A stretch of DNA of 7,338 bases from Leptolyngbya sp. SIO4C5 (GCA_010671965.1 JAAHIC010000212.1:1-7338), one strand, 5' to 3'; positions 1-6,298 are shown, counted from the first letter of the stretch. Numbers and translations: made by a program. Notes: generated by a model from the sequence alone, not told the origin.

Positions 1-47
1 CACCGATAAGTTCTTCGGTGCCCACGTCTGTGATGAACTTATCGGTG
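1..47. repeat. Inverted repeat at the left edge, probable fold-back junction within flv1
   Basis: Bases 1-13 (CACCGATAAGTTC) and 35-47 (GAACTTATCGGTG) are perfect reverse complements around a 21-nt spacer at 14-34. The left arm reaches the first base of the window, so the repeat may extend beyond it. Read on the plus strand, bases 2-37 translate as TDKFFGAHVCDE. This is the expected continuation of Flv1: Flv3 in this window has AFGLHYCSD at the same place. On the minus strand, in the flv1 frame, the same bases give an unrelated peptide. The segment therefore looks like flv1 sequence in the wrong orientation. Confidence 0.8.
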
Positions 48-592
48 TAAAGCACCTGACTGTAGGTGTCATATGTCCACAAGCCATCTGGCCAGCGGGG
101 AGTAGGCACCGGCAGAAACTGGAGCTGATGCCCTTGCCCTAGATCGAGCTGTTCATCTGGCGCTCCCTTCATCACCTGGACGTTGATGGGCTGCTCAAAG
201 GCTTCTCGCAGGGCGATCGCTGCCGGATTAGAGCAAACCAGAGTCACCTGGGGCGCTTGCTCTAGCAGCACCTTTAGCGTCTCTAGGCGGTTGGTGTTGA
301 CGTGACCCAGAATGACGTAGTCCAGCTCAGAGAGATCAATTTGCTGCTTCAGCGCCGCCAAAAAGCGCTCAGTGAAGGATTCGCCAGGCGGGTCAATTAG
401 CGCCAGCTTGTCACCGCGAATCAGATAGCTGTTAGCGGTCGTGCCCCGCTCCAAGGCGTATTCAATCTCAAAGCGCAGACGGTTCCAACTGCGCGATCGC
501 AGGGCTAGGGTATCCGGGGCGATCGCCAATAGCTGCACGTCACGCGGCTTTTCCAGTGACGCTGGGGCCGGAGAGTCAGAAGTTGTCGTCAT
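1..592 (-). CDS. flv1: Flavodiiron protein Flv1, N-terminal part (partial, runs off left edge)
   Basis: This is the N-terminal half of the metallo-beta-lactamase-like domain of a cyanobacterial flavodiiron protein; about 197 codons are visible, against a usual length near 570. The ATG at 592-590 lies 4 nt after the flv3 stop and has no clear Shine-Dalgarno of its own, so translational coupling is likely. The fold aligns well with the neighbouring Flv3, but the diiron ligands are altered: the canonical HxExDH becomes HVNTNR (residues 97-102), the next His becomes Arg166 (PRWPDG), and the Asp after YT becomes Lys185 (YTDK). These substitutions are characteristic of Flv1, which works with Flv3 in NADPH-dependent reduction of oxygen to water downstream of photosystem I. 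Flv2 is the alternative, but the partner and the lack of an intervening gene favour Flv1. Homology stops at Phe186 (base 35). Bases 34-1 encode unrelated residues because that segment appears inverted. Confidence 0.9.
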   Translation of the reverse strand, partial: MTTTSDSPAPASLEKPRDVQLLAIAPDTLALRSRSWNRLRFEIEYALERGTTANSYLIRGDKLALIDPPGESFTERFLAALKQQIDLSELDYVILGHVNTNRLETLKVLLEQAPQVTLVCSNPAAIALREAFEQPINVQVMKGAPDEQLDLGQGHQLQFLPVPTPRWPDGLWTYDTYSQVLYTDKFITDVGTEELIG

Positions 593-596
593 AGTC

Positions 597-2324
597 TTAG
601 TAGTAGTTGCCAACCTTGCGGTGGTGAACGGCCGTCATGGCTTCGGGGTCTGAAACCTTACCGTCTTGCACGGTGCAGTACACCAGCCAGTGATCGCTCA
701 TTTCCATGCGGCTAGCGACCTCGCACTCCAGGTAGGCCAGGGCATCGGCCAGAATTGGTGAGCCGTTTTCTGCCGGACGGGTGCGAACTCCCTGGAAGCG
801 ATCGGCTCCGGGGGGGAAGCGCTTAAGGAAGTGCTTCATTAAGTCGCTGTAGTTGTTTTCTTCCAGCACGTTGAGCACAAAGCGATCGCCCACCTGCATC
901 AGCGACTCGATCGCCCGGTCTTTAGCCACCGCTACGGTAAAGCCCAGCGGCTTGAAGCTGGCCTGAGCCACCCAGGAAGCCAGCATCGCACCTTTAACGT
1001 CGCTTTTTTGAGCCGTGATGATGTAAAGTCCGCTGCTAATGCGGCCTAGCGCTTTCTGCAAGTCGGCATCAAGCGACTTAATTTTCTTGATTTTCTTGGC
1101 CTGGTTAAGCTCCTGGCCCAGGTCAGTTCCCGTTTCATCCAAAAGCTGGTAGGTCGCTTCTGATGGGGTATCTTTAACCCGAATCGGCTCAAAGACTACC
1201 TTTAGCTCCAAATCCTGGAACTTGGTCATCAGCGGGTCAATCGGCTCGTCATCACCGCCATAGGATTCAAACAGCCCAACGGCCTGCTTGCTATTCACCG
1301 CCGCCAAAATCATGCCGAGCGTCTTTTGAGCCGTTTTGGCCTCTGGGCCAGAAGAAGGCGGCATTCCCACCAGCAGCGCCTGGGAGCGACTGACCAGTTC
1401 CTGCACATCATGGGGATCTGCCGATCGCATATCCACCATTTCCACGTTTACCCCGGTTTTGGTAACGCCTCGTGCCAGGGCCTGAGAAAGGCGATCGCTG
1501 TAGCCGTAGTCTGAGGTGTAGAAGACGCCAACGGTGGTTTCAGACTTGGCCTTTTCCTGACTCCAGCGGCGATAGCGCCCGGTGAGTTCTTCAATGTTGT
1601 GGCGCAGCAGCGGCCCGTGGCCCGTGGCGATCGTCGAAACCTCACCCAGGGCATCCATCCGCTTCATGGCGGACAGCACTGAGCGGGCATTGGGAGCCAT
1701 CAGGCACTCGTAGTAAAAGCGAAAGTCAGGGGAAATTTTTTCTAAATCTTCGTCGTAGGTGGCGTCGCTGCAGTAGTGCAGGCCAAAGGCGTCACAGGTG
1801 TACATCACCTGGGTTTTATGGTCGTAGGTGAAGATGGTATCGGGCCAGTGCAGATTGGGCGCGTTGACAAATTCCAGCACATGGCCGTTGCCTAGATCTA
1901 AGGTATCGCCATTTTTAATCACCTTTTTTTCAAAAGGCTGGTTTACCAGTTCCTCTAGGAAAGCGATCGCCACTTTAGCCCCGACAACCGTGATGTTAGG
2001 CGCTAAGGCCAATACGTCTTTAACCAGGCCGCTGTGATCCGGCTCGGTGTGGCTAATCACCAAATAGTCAATCTCCGCCGGATCAATCTGCTCCTGCAGC
2101 AGATCTAGGTAAAGCTGGCGAAACTTGGCGTGGGAGGTATCAACTAGGGCAACCTTCTCACCGCGAATCAGAAAAGAGTTGTAGGTGGTGCCGTTTTGCA
2201 GACCAAACTCGATATCAAAGCGATCGCGATCCCAGTCGAGCGATCGCAGCGCAGTCGTATCAGCGGCAATCTCAGCCATCTGAGTTGTTAGCCGTTTCTT
2301 GACCTGGGGTGCAGTTGCAACCAT
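597..2324 (-). CDS. flv3: Flavodiiron protein Flv3 (oxygen photoreduction, Mehler-like reaction)
   Basis: This 575-residue protein has the three-domain layout of cyanobacterial (class C) flavodiiron proteins. Residues 1 to about 262 are metallo-beta-lactamase-like. Residues 264 to about 405 are flavodoxin-like and bind FMN (it opens VGVFYTSDYGYSD). Residues from about 418 to the end are a flavin-reductase split barrel (ALGRISSGLYIITAQK, then MLASWVAQASFKP). The diiron ligands are intact: HTEPDH at 92-97, His159 (NLHWPD), Asp178 (TCDAFG) and His236 (GHGPLL). In the family, Flv3 acts with Flv1 to pass electrons from photosystem I to oxygen, giving water, and so protects cells in fluctuating light. 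The close match to Flv3 along the whole length, and a downstream Flv1-type partner, argue against Flv4. The start is well supported by AGGAGG at 2336-2331, six bases before the ATG. The flavodoxin-reductase linker carries the lysine-rich stretch AKKIKKIK at 409-416. Confidence 0.96.
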   Translation of the reverse strand: MVATAPQVKKRLTTQMAEIAADTTALRSLDWDRDRFDIEFGLQNGTTYNSFLIRGEKVALVDTSHAKFRQLYLDLLQEQIDPAEIDYLVISHTEPDHSGLVKDVLALAPNITVVGAKVAIAFLEELVNQPFEKKVIKNGDTLDLGNGHVLEFVNAPNLHWPDTIFTYDHKTQVMYTCDAFGLHYCSDATYDEDLEKISPDFRFYYECLMAPNARSVLSAMKRMDALGEVSTIATGHGPLLRHNIEELTGRYRRWSQEKAKSETTVGVFYTSDYGYSDRLSQALARGVTKTGVNVEMVDMRSADPHDVQELVSRSQALLVGMPPSSGPEAKTAQKTLGMILAAVNSKQAVGLFESYGGDDEPIDPLMTKFQDLELKVVFEPIRVKDTPSEATYQLLDETGTDLGQELNQAKKIKKIKSLDADLQKALGRISSGLYIITAQKSDVKGAMLASWVAQASFKPLGFTVAVAKDRAIESLMQVGDRFVLNVLEENNYSDLMKHFLKRFPPGADRFQGVRTRPAENGSPILADALAYLECEVASRMEMSDHWLVYCTVQDGKVSDPEAMTAVHHRKVGNYY

Positions 2325-2444
2325 AAATGACCTCCTATTCCTAGGGCCAGCCCTGACCCCACTTAAACAACATACATGTTTTTTATGTCTTTATTTTGCC
2401 GCAAATTCCATTTTCCTGCTAGTAACAATTGCTTATGAGACCGT
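2325..2444 (-). promoter_or_regulatory. 5' region of the flv3-flv1 operon with strong ribosome binding site
   Basis: This 120-nt gap separates the ABC ATPase gene from flv3, and the flv operon promoter must lie here or upstream. It holds a consensus Shine-Dalgarno (AGGAGG, 2336-2331). Two small dyads are visible: AACATACATGTT at 2369-2380 (5-bp arms, 2-nt centre), set in an AT-rich stretch, and AGGGCCAGCCCT at 2343-2354 in the presumed leader. I see no convincing -35/-10 pair and no intrinsic terminator for the ABC gene, so some read-through from it is possible. The dyads are visible in the sequence; an operator role is only inference. Confidence 0.35.
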
Positions 2445-4082
2445 TTAAGAAGCCTGCTTCGCCAGCAGCGGCGCGGCCTGCAGTAGTGTTTGGGTATAGG
2501 GGTGCTGGGGCTGGGTGAAGAGGGATTCGGTGGGGCCAAGCTCAACAATTTTGCCTTTTTGCATCACGGCAATGCGATCGCAAAGATAGCGAGCCACCCA
2601 AAGATCGTGCGTGATAAAGAGATAGGTGAGATCGAATTCTTTCTTCAGCGTCAGCATTAGCTCTAGCACCTGAGCCTGGACGCTGGCGTCGAGCATACTG
2701 ACTGGCTCATCGCAGATTAGCAGTTTGGGCTGGAGAATCAGGGCACGGGCGATCGCCACTCGCTGCTGCTGCCCGCCAGAGAGATCGCCGGGATAACGCC
2801 GAAAATAGTCTTCAGTTGGAGTCAGCCCCACCCGCTCTAACATGGCGTGAACCTGCTTGGCGGCAGCGGTAGGGGTCGCCAAACCGTGAATTAGCAATGG
2901 ATCGGCAATGCCGCGTCCTACCGTCATCATTGGGTTGAGGCAGGCGTGGGGATCTTGAAAAATCATCTGGATTTCTCGCCGCTGCCGCAGCAGGGCCGAA
3001 CCGGAGAGGGCCGTGAGGTCAGTGCCGTCAAACTCAACTTTGCCAGCGGTCGGACGAATGAGCTGCAAAATGGTGCGAGACAGGGTGCTTTTACCGCAGC
3101 CCGATTCGCCCACTAGCCCTAAAATCTCACCGGCATAGAGCGACAGCGTCACGTCATCAACCGCCTTGATAGCAGCGCTAGCTTTCTGAGAAAACAGCCG
3201 CGAAATAAAATTTTGCTCTAGCACATAGTGCTTTTTCAAGTTTTCAATTTTGAGCAACGGCTGGGGGGTGGCCGCCAGGTCTGCTACCGAAATCTGCTGC
3301 CCGCCTTCAACTTGGAGCTGCTGCGCCGCCGCCAAGAGCGATTGGGTGTAAGCGTGCTGGGGCTGATACATCACCGACTGCACCGGGCCGAGTTCTACCA
3401 GCTGGCCCCGGTACATCACCGCTACGCGATCGCAGTATTCCGCTACCAGCGCCAAGTCATGGGAAATCAGGATCAGGGCCATGTTGCGTTCCTGACAGAG
3501 GCGGGTCAGCTCCCGCAAAATCTGGGCCGAAACCGTGACGTCCAGGCTGGTGGTAGGCTCGTCCGCCACAATCAGCTTGGGATCTAGCAGCAGCGCCAGC
3601 GCGATCGCCACCCGCTGCCGCATACCGCCGCTAAACTCATGGGGATACTGGCTCCAGCGATCGCGGGGAATATTGACCGCTGCCAGGGTAGCGATCGCTT
3701 TTTCTTTGGCCGCCTGTTTAGAGAGCTGCGGCTGATGCGCAAGCAGGGTTTCGACGCAGTGATCGCCAATCGTCATCAGCGGATCTAGCCGGGTCATCGG
3801 GTCTTGGAACACCAGCGAAACCGCTTCACCGCGAAACTGTCGCAGCCGCTGGGGGGAAAAGCTGAGGATTGATTCGCCCTCAAAAGTGGCGTTGCCTTCA
3901 ATCCGCGTTCCTGACGGCATCAGCCGCAGAGCCGCCCGGCCCAGGGTAGATTTGCCGCAGCCCGATTCGCCCACTAGGCCCAACCGCTCTCCCGGTGCCA
4001 GGGAAAAGGAGACATCTTCCACCGCCCAGTCAGACTGACCGGGATAGGCCACATGAAAGCGATCGATTTGAAACAGCGTCAT
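2445..4082 (-). CDS. Fused two-domain oligopeptide/dipeptide-type ABC transporter ATPase (OppD-OppF-like)
   Basis: This 545-residue cytoplasmic ATPase carries two complete nucleotide-binding domains in tandem. It would energise import of peptides or a related substrate such as nickel or glutathione. Domain 1 has Walker A GESGCGKST at 38-46, Q-loop Gln93, signature FSGGMRQR at 150-157, Walker B ending Glu175 and the H-loop His208. Domain 2 has Walker A at 325-333, Gln376, signature LSGGQQQR at 434-441, Glu459 and His492. Each half ends in the peptide-transporter tail motif (PQHAYTQSLL at 241-250, PQHPYTQTLL at 525-534), which places it in the OppD/DppD plus OppF/DppF family. Both halves look catalytically intact. 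I chose the ATG at 4082 because it follows GGGGAA and begins just before the domain (MTLFQIDRF). An in-frame TTG at 4106 would add eight residues but has no ribosome binding site. No permease or binding protein is adjacent, so the substrate is unknown. Confidence 0.93.
   Translation of the reverse strand: MTLFQIDRFHVAYPGQSDWAVEDVSFSLAPGERLGLVGESGCGKSTLGRAALRLMPSGTRIEGNATFEGESILSFSPQRLRQFRGEAVSLVFQDPMTRLDPLMTIGDHCVETLLAHQPQLSKQAAKEKAIATLAAVNIPRDRWSQYPHEFSGGMRQRVAIALALLLDPKLIVADEPTTSLDVTVSAQILRELTRLCQERNMALILISHDLALVAEYCDRVAVMYRGQLVELGPVQSVMYQPQHAYTQSLLAAAQQLQVEGGQQISVADLAATPQPLLKIENLKKHYVLEQNFISRLFSQKASAAIKAVDDVTLSLYAGEILGLVGESGCGKSTLSRTILQLIRPTAGKVEFDGTDLTALSGSALLRQRREIQMIFQDPHACLNPMMTVGRGIADPLLIHGLATPTAAAKQVHAMLERVGLTPTEDYFRRYPGDLSGGQQQRVAIARALILQPKLLICDEPVSMLDASVQAQVLELMLTLKKEFDLTYLFITHDLWVARYLCDRIAVMQKGKIVELGPTESLFTQPQHPYTQTLLQAAPLLAKQAS
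3094..3116 (-). repeat. 23-bp exact direct repeat (copy 1; copy 2 at 3955-3977) encoding both Walker A motifs
   Basis: The 23 bases at 3094-3116 recur exactly at 3955-3977, in the same orientation and codon frame. They encode the same part of the Walker A loop (from LVGESGCG) in the two halves of the ABC ATPase gene. The flanks diverge within one or two bases. Identical synonymous codons over a conserved motif could reflect gene conversion between the halves or chance under strong protein constraint. Confidence 0.75.
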
Positions 4083-4129
4083 GATTCCCCAAAATGCAGC
4101 GTGCAAGAATGATATGGGTGGAAGCTCGG

Positions 4130-4154
4130 CAGTCTCCGCATTTAGTGGAGACTG
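4130..4154 (-). repeat. Hairpin downstream of ddl, terminator-like but without a U-tract
   Basis: Perfect 8-bp arms, CAGTCTCC (4130-4137) and GGAGACTG (4147-4154), enclose a 9-nt loop. The hairpin starts 31 nt after the ddl stop and ends 47 nt before the ABC ATPase start. On the transcribed minus strand it is followed by CCGAGCTTCC, not by uridines. It is therefore not a standard intrinsic terminator. It could stabilise a 3' end, attenuate read-through or mark an operator. ddl and the ABC gene might still be partly co-transcribed. Confidence 0.5.
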
Positions 4155-4185
4155 AGCCAGACTTAACCCCTACAGTTCATCATCA

Positions 4186-5310
4186 TTAATGGCTAGCGGT
4201 TCGCTCTAACCCCAATTGAACCAGCCGATCTACCAAATCCGGAAATGAAACGCCGCTGGCCTGCCACAGCATCGGGTACATGCTGGTGGCGGTAAATCCG
4301 GGCATGGTGTTGATTTCATTGATTAACACCTCGCCAGTCTCCTCCACATAGAAAAAGTCCACCCGCGAAATGCCTGCCGCGTCTACAGCCTGAAACGCCT
4401 GCAGCGCCATTTCCTGAATCCGGCGAGTCACTTCATCTGGCAGATTTGCTGGAATAGTTAAATCCGCCTGCCCTTCGCTGTACTTGGTTTCGTAATCGTA
4501 AAAGTCACTGTTGAAGCTGATTTCCCCCACAACCGAAGCTTTGGGATTGTCATTGCCCAAAACAGCACACTCCACCTCGCGGGCCGTCACGCCTGCTTCC
4601 ACAATCAGGCGGCGATCGTAGCTGGCGGCGCTGTCGAGAGCTTTTTCTAGCTCATCGCGCGATCGCACCTTGGAGATACCCACTGAAGACCCCAAATTCG
4701 CCGGTTTAACGAAGCAGGGATAGCCCAGTTCTGCTTCAATGCGATCGCAGAGCTTAGGAAACACACAGGGATTTGACCAAACTTCAGCCCGAGTCACAGC
4801 CACATACTTTACCTGCGGCAGTCCGGCCTGGGCAAAAGCCGTTTTCATCGCCAGCTTGTCCATTCCCACGGCTGACCCCAGCACCCCAGAGCCGACAAAG
4901 GGCACCTGCATGAGCTGTAGCAGTCCCTGGAGGGTGCCGTCTTCGCCGTTAGGGCCGTGCAGAATCGGAAACCAAATATCGACGGCGGCGACCTGATTAA
5001 GGACAGGGAGGCGATCGAGAGGAGATTGCGGCTTGGAGGTCAGCGCGGCTGTTTCTGATGAGGCTGAAGGGGGACTGGCTTGAGCCTCTGAGTCCGCTAA
5101 CTGCAGCGGCGTGCCTGCAGCTAAAACCTGCTGCGCGGCTTCGCCCATCAGCCAGCGACCCTCTTTACTGATATGAACAGGCAGGACTTCGTATTTGTCA
5201 CTGTTGGCCCCGGTAGAGAGCGCTTTGGCGATCGCCTGAGCGGAGCGAATCGACACCTCATGCTCACCGGAACAGCCGCCAAACAATAGGCCCACCCGCA
5301 TCTTTGCCAT
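4186..5310 (-). CDS. ddl: D-alanine--D-alanine ligase
   Basis: This 374-residue cytoplasmic ATP-grasp enzyme joins two D-alanines, using ATP, to make the dipeptide that MurF adds to the peptidoglycan precursor. Family motifs appear in order: [16 protein letters not shown] at 9-24, which contains the substrate-side Glu16; [12 protein letters not shown] at 118-129; [13 protein letters not shown] at 140-152; [12 protein letters not shown] at 201-212 in the ATP-grasp domain; FYDYETKY at 270-277; and the magnesium ligands Asp318 (SRVDFFY), Glu332 and Asn334 in [12 protein letters not shown]. The tyrosine-containing FYDYETKY favours a D-Ala rather than D-lactate ligase. The ATG at 5310 follows GGAGGA (5324-5319) by 8 nt; a start at Met4 is possible but less well placed. 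Residues about 72-97 form a Ser/Ala/Pro-rich low-complexity insertion ahead of the second motif. A terminator just upstream implies its own promoter within 5311-5376, but I see no clear boxes. Confidence 0.96.
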   Translation of the reverse strand: MAKMRVGLLFGGCSGEHEVSIRSAQAIAKALSTGANSDKYEVLPVHISKEGRWLMGEAAQQVLAAGTPLQLADSEAQASPPSASSETAALTSKPQSPLDRLPVLNQVAAVDIWFPILHGPNGEDGTLQGLLQLMQVPFVGSGVLGSAVGMDKLAMKTAFAQAGLPQVKYVAVTRAEVWSNPCVFPKLCDRIEAELGYPCFVKPANLGSSVGISKVRSRDELEKALDSAASYDRRLIVEAGVTAREVECAVLGNDNPKASVVGEISFNSDFYDYETKYSEGQADLTIPANLPDEVTRRIQEMALQAFQAVDAAGISRVDFFYVEETGEVLINEINTMPGFTATSMYPMLWQASGVSFPDLVDRLVQLGLERTASH

Positions 5311-5318
5311 TACCCATT

Positions 5319-5324
5319 TCCTCC
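5319..5324 (-). promoter_or_regulatory. Ribosome binding site of ddl
   Basis: GGAGGA on the minus strand lies 8 nt before the ATG at 5310. It supports that ATG over the in-frame Met4 codon nine bases further in. Confidence 0.7.
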
Positions 5325-5376
5325 ACCGCTGCCATTAATTTTGGCTAGCCTATCACGTTGGGCCATGCTCTGGCGC

Positions 5377-5417
5377 AAAAGAAAACCCCTGAGATCCCTC
5401 CAGGTCTCTCAGGGGTT
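5377..5417 (-). terminator. Intrinsic terminator of the Uma2-family gene
   Basis: The perfect 11-bp arms AACCCCTGAGA (5384-5394) and TCTCAGGGGTT (5407-5417) enclose a 12-nt loop. On the minus strand the stem is followed by TTCTTTTG, a U-rich tail. It lies about 74 nt after the stop of the Uma2-family gene and about 70 nt before the ddl start, so it separates the two units. No comparable T-run follows on the plus strand. Confidence 0.88.
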
Positions 5418-5490
5418 ATCAATCAGGGTGCATCTACCATTCCACTCTTCTAAAAAACAGCCGCCTATCCGGAAAAGTCGCCAAAATTTC

Positions 5491-6186
5491 CTAATTTTCT
5501 GGGTTGGCGGCGGCTTTGAGCTGCTCTACAAACTGCTTGTGCTCAGCAGTTGCTAGCCCCGCCTGCAAGGTCGAAAATACCTGTAGCATTTGGCCCGCTA
5601 ACAGATCTTCAACCGCCAGCCACAGCCCTGGAAACTGACGGCTGCGAATGATGCCCGCTGAGTCAGCCTCTATGAGCTGATAGTTTCCCTCTTCTAGGGC
5701 AAACCAGCTTAAAACCTGATCTAGCACCTGCCAGACAATGTATTCCCTGACGCCGTTGCGACGATAGGCCCGCTTCTTTTCGTACAAGTCAATTGACACG
5801 CTGCTGGCGGCCACCTCGATCACTAGCTCCGGCGCACCCACAATATAGTCATCTGAACTAATAGTCGCCTGTCCGCCAGCCTCCGGCTGGATCAGTAAAA
5901 CCGCATCGGGTTGAGGTTCATTGTCTAAATCTAGCTGTACTGTGGGGTTGTCGCCGAACAATACGTAAGGGGTAGCGGCTTCATAAAGAGACAACCAGCC
6001 TATGATCCTGCCATGAGGTTGACCGTGACTTCTAAAACGCAGGGCGGCGGGCATGTAGACTTTTCCCTCAATCAGTTCAGCTTTTTTCAGATAGGGCATT
6101 TGGGCGTAGCGCCGATGAAATTCCGGCCGGGTTAGGCGATCGCCTGCTTCCAAAGGAGGAACTTGAGCTGAGGGATGGCTTACCAT
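5491..6186 (-). CDS. Uma2-family (DUF820) restriction-endonuclease-fold protein, function unknown
   Basis: This 231-residue protein belongs to the Uma2 family, which is greatly expanded in cyanobacteria and has a PD-(D/E)XK nuclease-like fold. Family landmarks are LTRPEFHRRY at 18-27; AELIEGKVYMP at 36-46 with Glu40; QPDAVL at 92-97 with Asp94; PELVIEVAASS at 119-129 with Glu124; and DLYEKKRAYRRNGVREYIVW at 133-152 with Lys137/138. Asp94, Glu124 and one of the lysines would form the nuclease-type site, so catalytic competence is plausible. The biological role and any DNA target are unknown for most members, and no obvious partner gene is next to it. The ATG at 6186 has no Shine-Dalgarno, and overlapping dyads cover the start. 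A TAAAAT box at 6221-6216 could serve as -10. The gene ends at a strong terminator, so it is probably monocistronic. The extra 35 or so C-terminal residues look helical. Confidence 0.9.
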   Translation of the reverse strand: MVSHPSAQVPPLEAGDRLTRPEFHRRYAQMPYLKKAELIEGKVYMPAALRFRSHGQPHGRIIGWLSLYEAATPYVLFGDNPTVQLDLDNEPQPDAVLLIQPEAGGQATISSDDYIVGAPELVIEVAASSVSIDLYEKKRAYRRNGVREYIVWQVLDQVLSWFALEEGNYQLIEADSAGIIRSRQFPGLWLAVEDLLAGQMLQVFSTLQAGLATAEHKQFVEQLKAAANPEN

Positions 6187-6221
6187 AAAGCTGCTTTATA
6201 AAGGCTGTGTTGTCTATTTTA
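6185..6221 (-). promoter_or_regulatory. Putative promoter element and overlapping dyads at the Uma2 gene start
   Basis: On the minus strand a TAAAAT hexamer (6221-6216) lies about 29 nt before the ATG and resembles a -10 box; no good -35 is seen. Between it and the gene lie two overlapping palindromes. CTTTATAAAG (6194-6203) is perfect. ATAAAGC and GCTTTAT (6185-6191 and 6193-6199) form a 7-bp dyad around one base, and this dyad includes two bases of the start codon. In RNA, the second could fold as a 6-bp stem with a CAG loop that pairs part of the AUG. Regulation is inference. Confidence 0.35.
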
Positions 6222-6239
6222 TCGGCTACCTTTAGCGAC

Positions 6240-6266
6240 AAAAAAGAGCGCGGTCAACCGCGCTCT
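6240..6266 (-). terminator. Intrinsic terminator of glgP
   Basis: The 9-bp GC-rich arms AGAGCGCGG (6245-6253) and CCGCGCTCT (6258-6266) close a tetranucleotide loop, with a further T/A pair possible at the top. On the minus strand the stem runs directly into TTTTTTG. It starts 32 nt after the glgP stop and precedes the Uma2 gene. This is a textbook intrinsic terminator for transcription arriving from glgP. Confidence 0.93.
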
Positions 6267-6298
6267 GGCAATGCCCTCACTTTTCCAAGATTAAGGGC

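Noticed and set aside
1..47. Site-specific invertible switch (phase variation) of flv1
   Set aside because: There is no recombinase gene in the window, the spacer is only 21 bp, and the inverted repeat consists of flv1 codons running to the edge of the sequence; a fold-back artefact is simpler.
441..653. Plus-strand open frame of 70 codons across the flv1-flv3 junction
   Set aside because: It lies antisense to both well-supported flavodiiron genes, shows no recognisable domain, and its composition (RRRR, VVVIVLVVV) follows from the opposite-strand codons.
2395..2405. TTTGC-C-GCAAA dyad upstream of flv3
   Set aside because: The 5-bp arms around a single base in an AT-rich stretch are too short to claim as an operator or terminator.
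3228..3587. Plus-strand open frame of 119 codons
   Set aside because: It is wholly antisense to the ABC ATPase gene, whose frame has all expected motifs, and it has no family resemblance. It is a shadow frame.
4083..4106. Eight-residue N-terminal extension of the ABC ATPase from a TTG start
   Set aside because: No ribosome binding site precedes the TTG and the extension has no similarity to the family; the ATG at 4082 with GGGGAA upstream is the better start.
5459..5515. Long-range complementarity AGCCGCC / GGCGGCT around the Uma2 stop codon
   Set aside because: The intervening loop is over 40 nt and the right arm lies in a GGCGGCGG run inside the gene; the strong terminator downstream explains termination without it.
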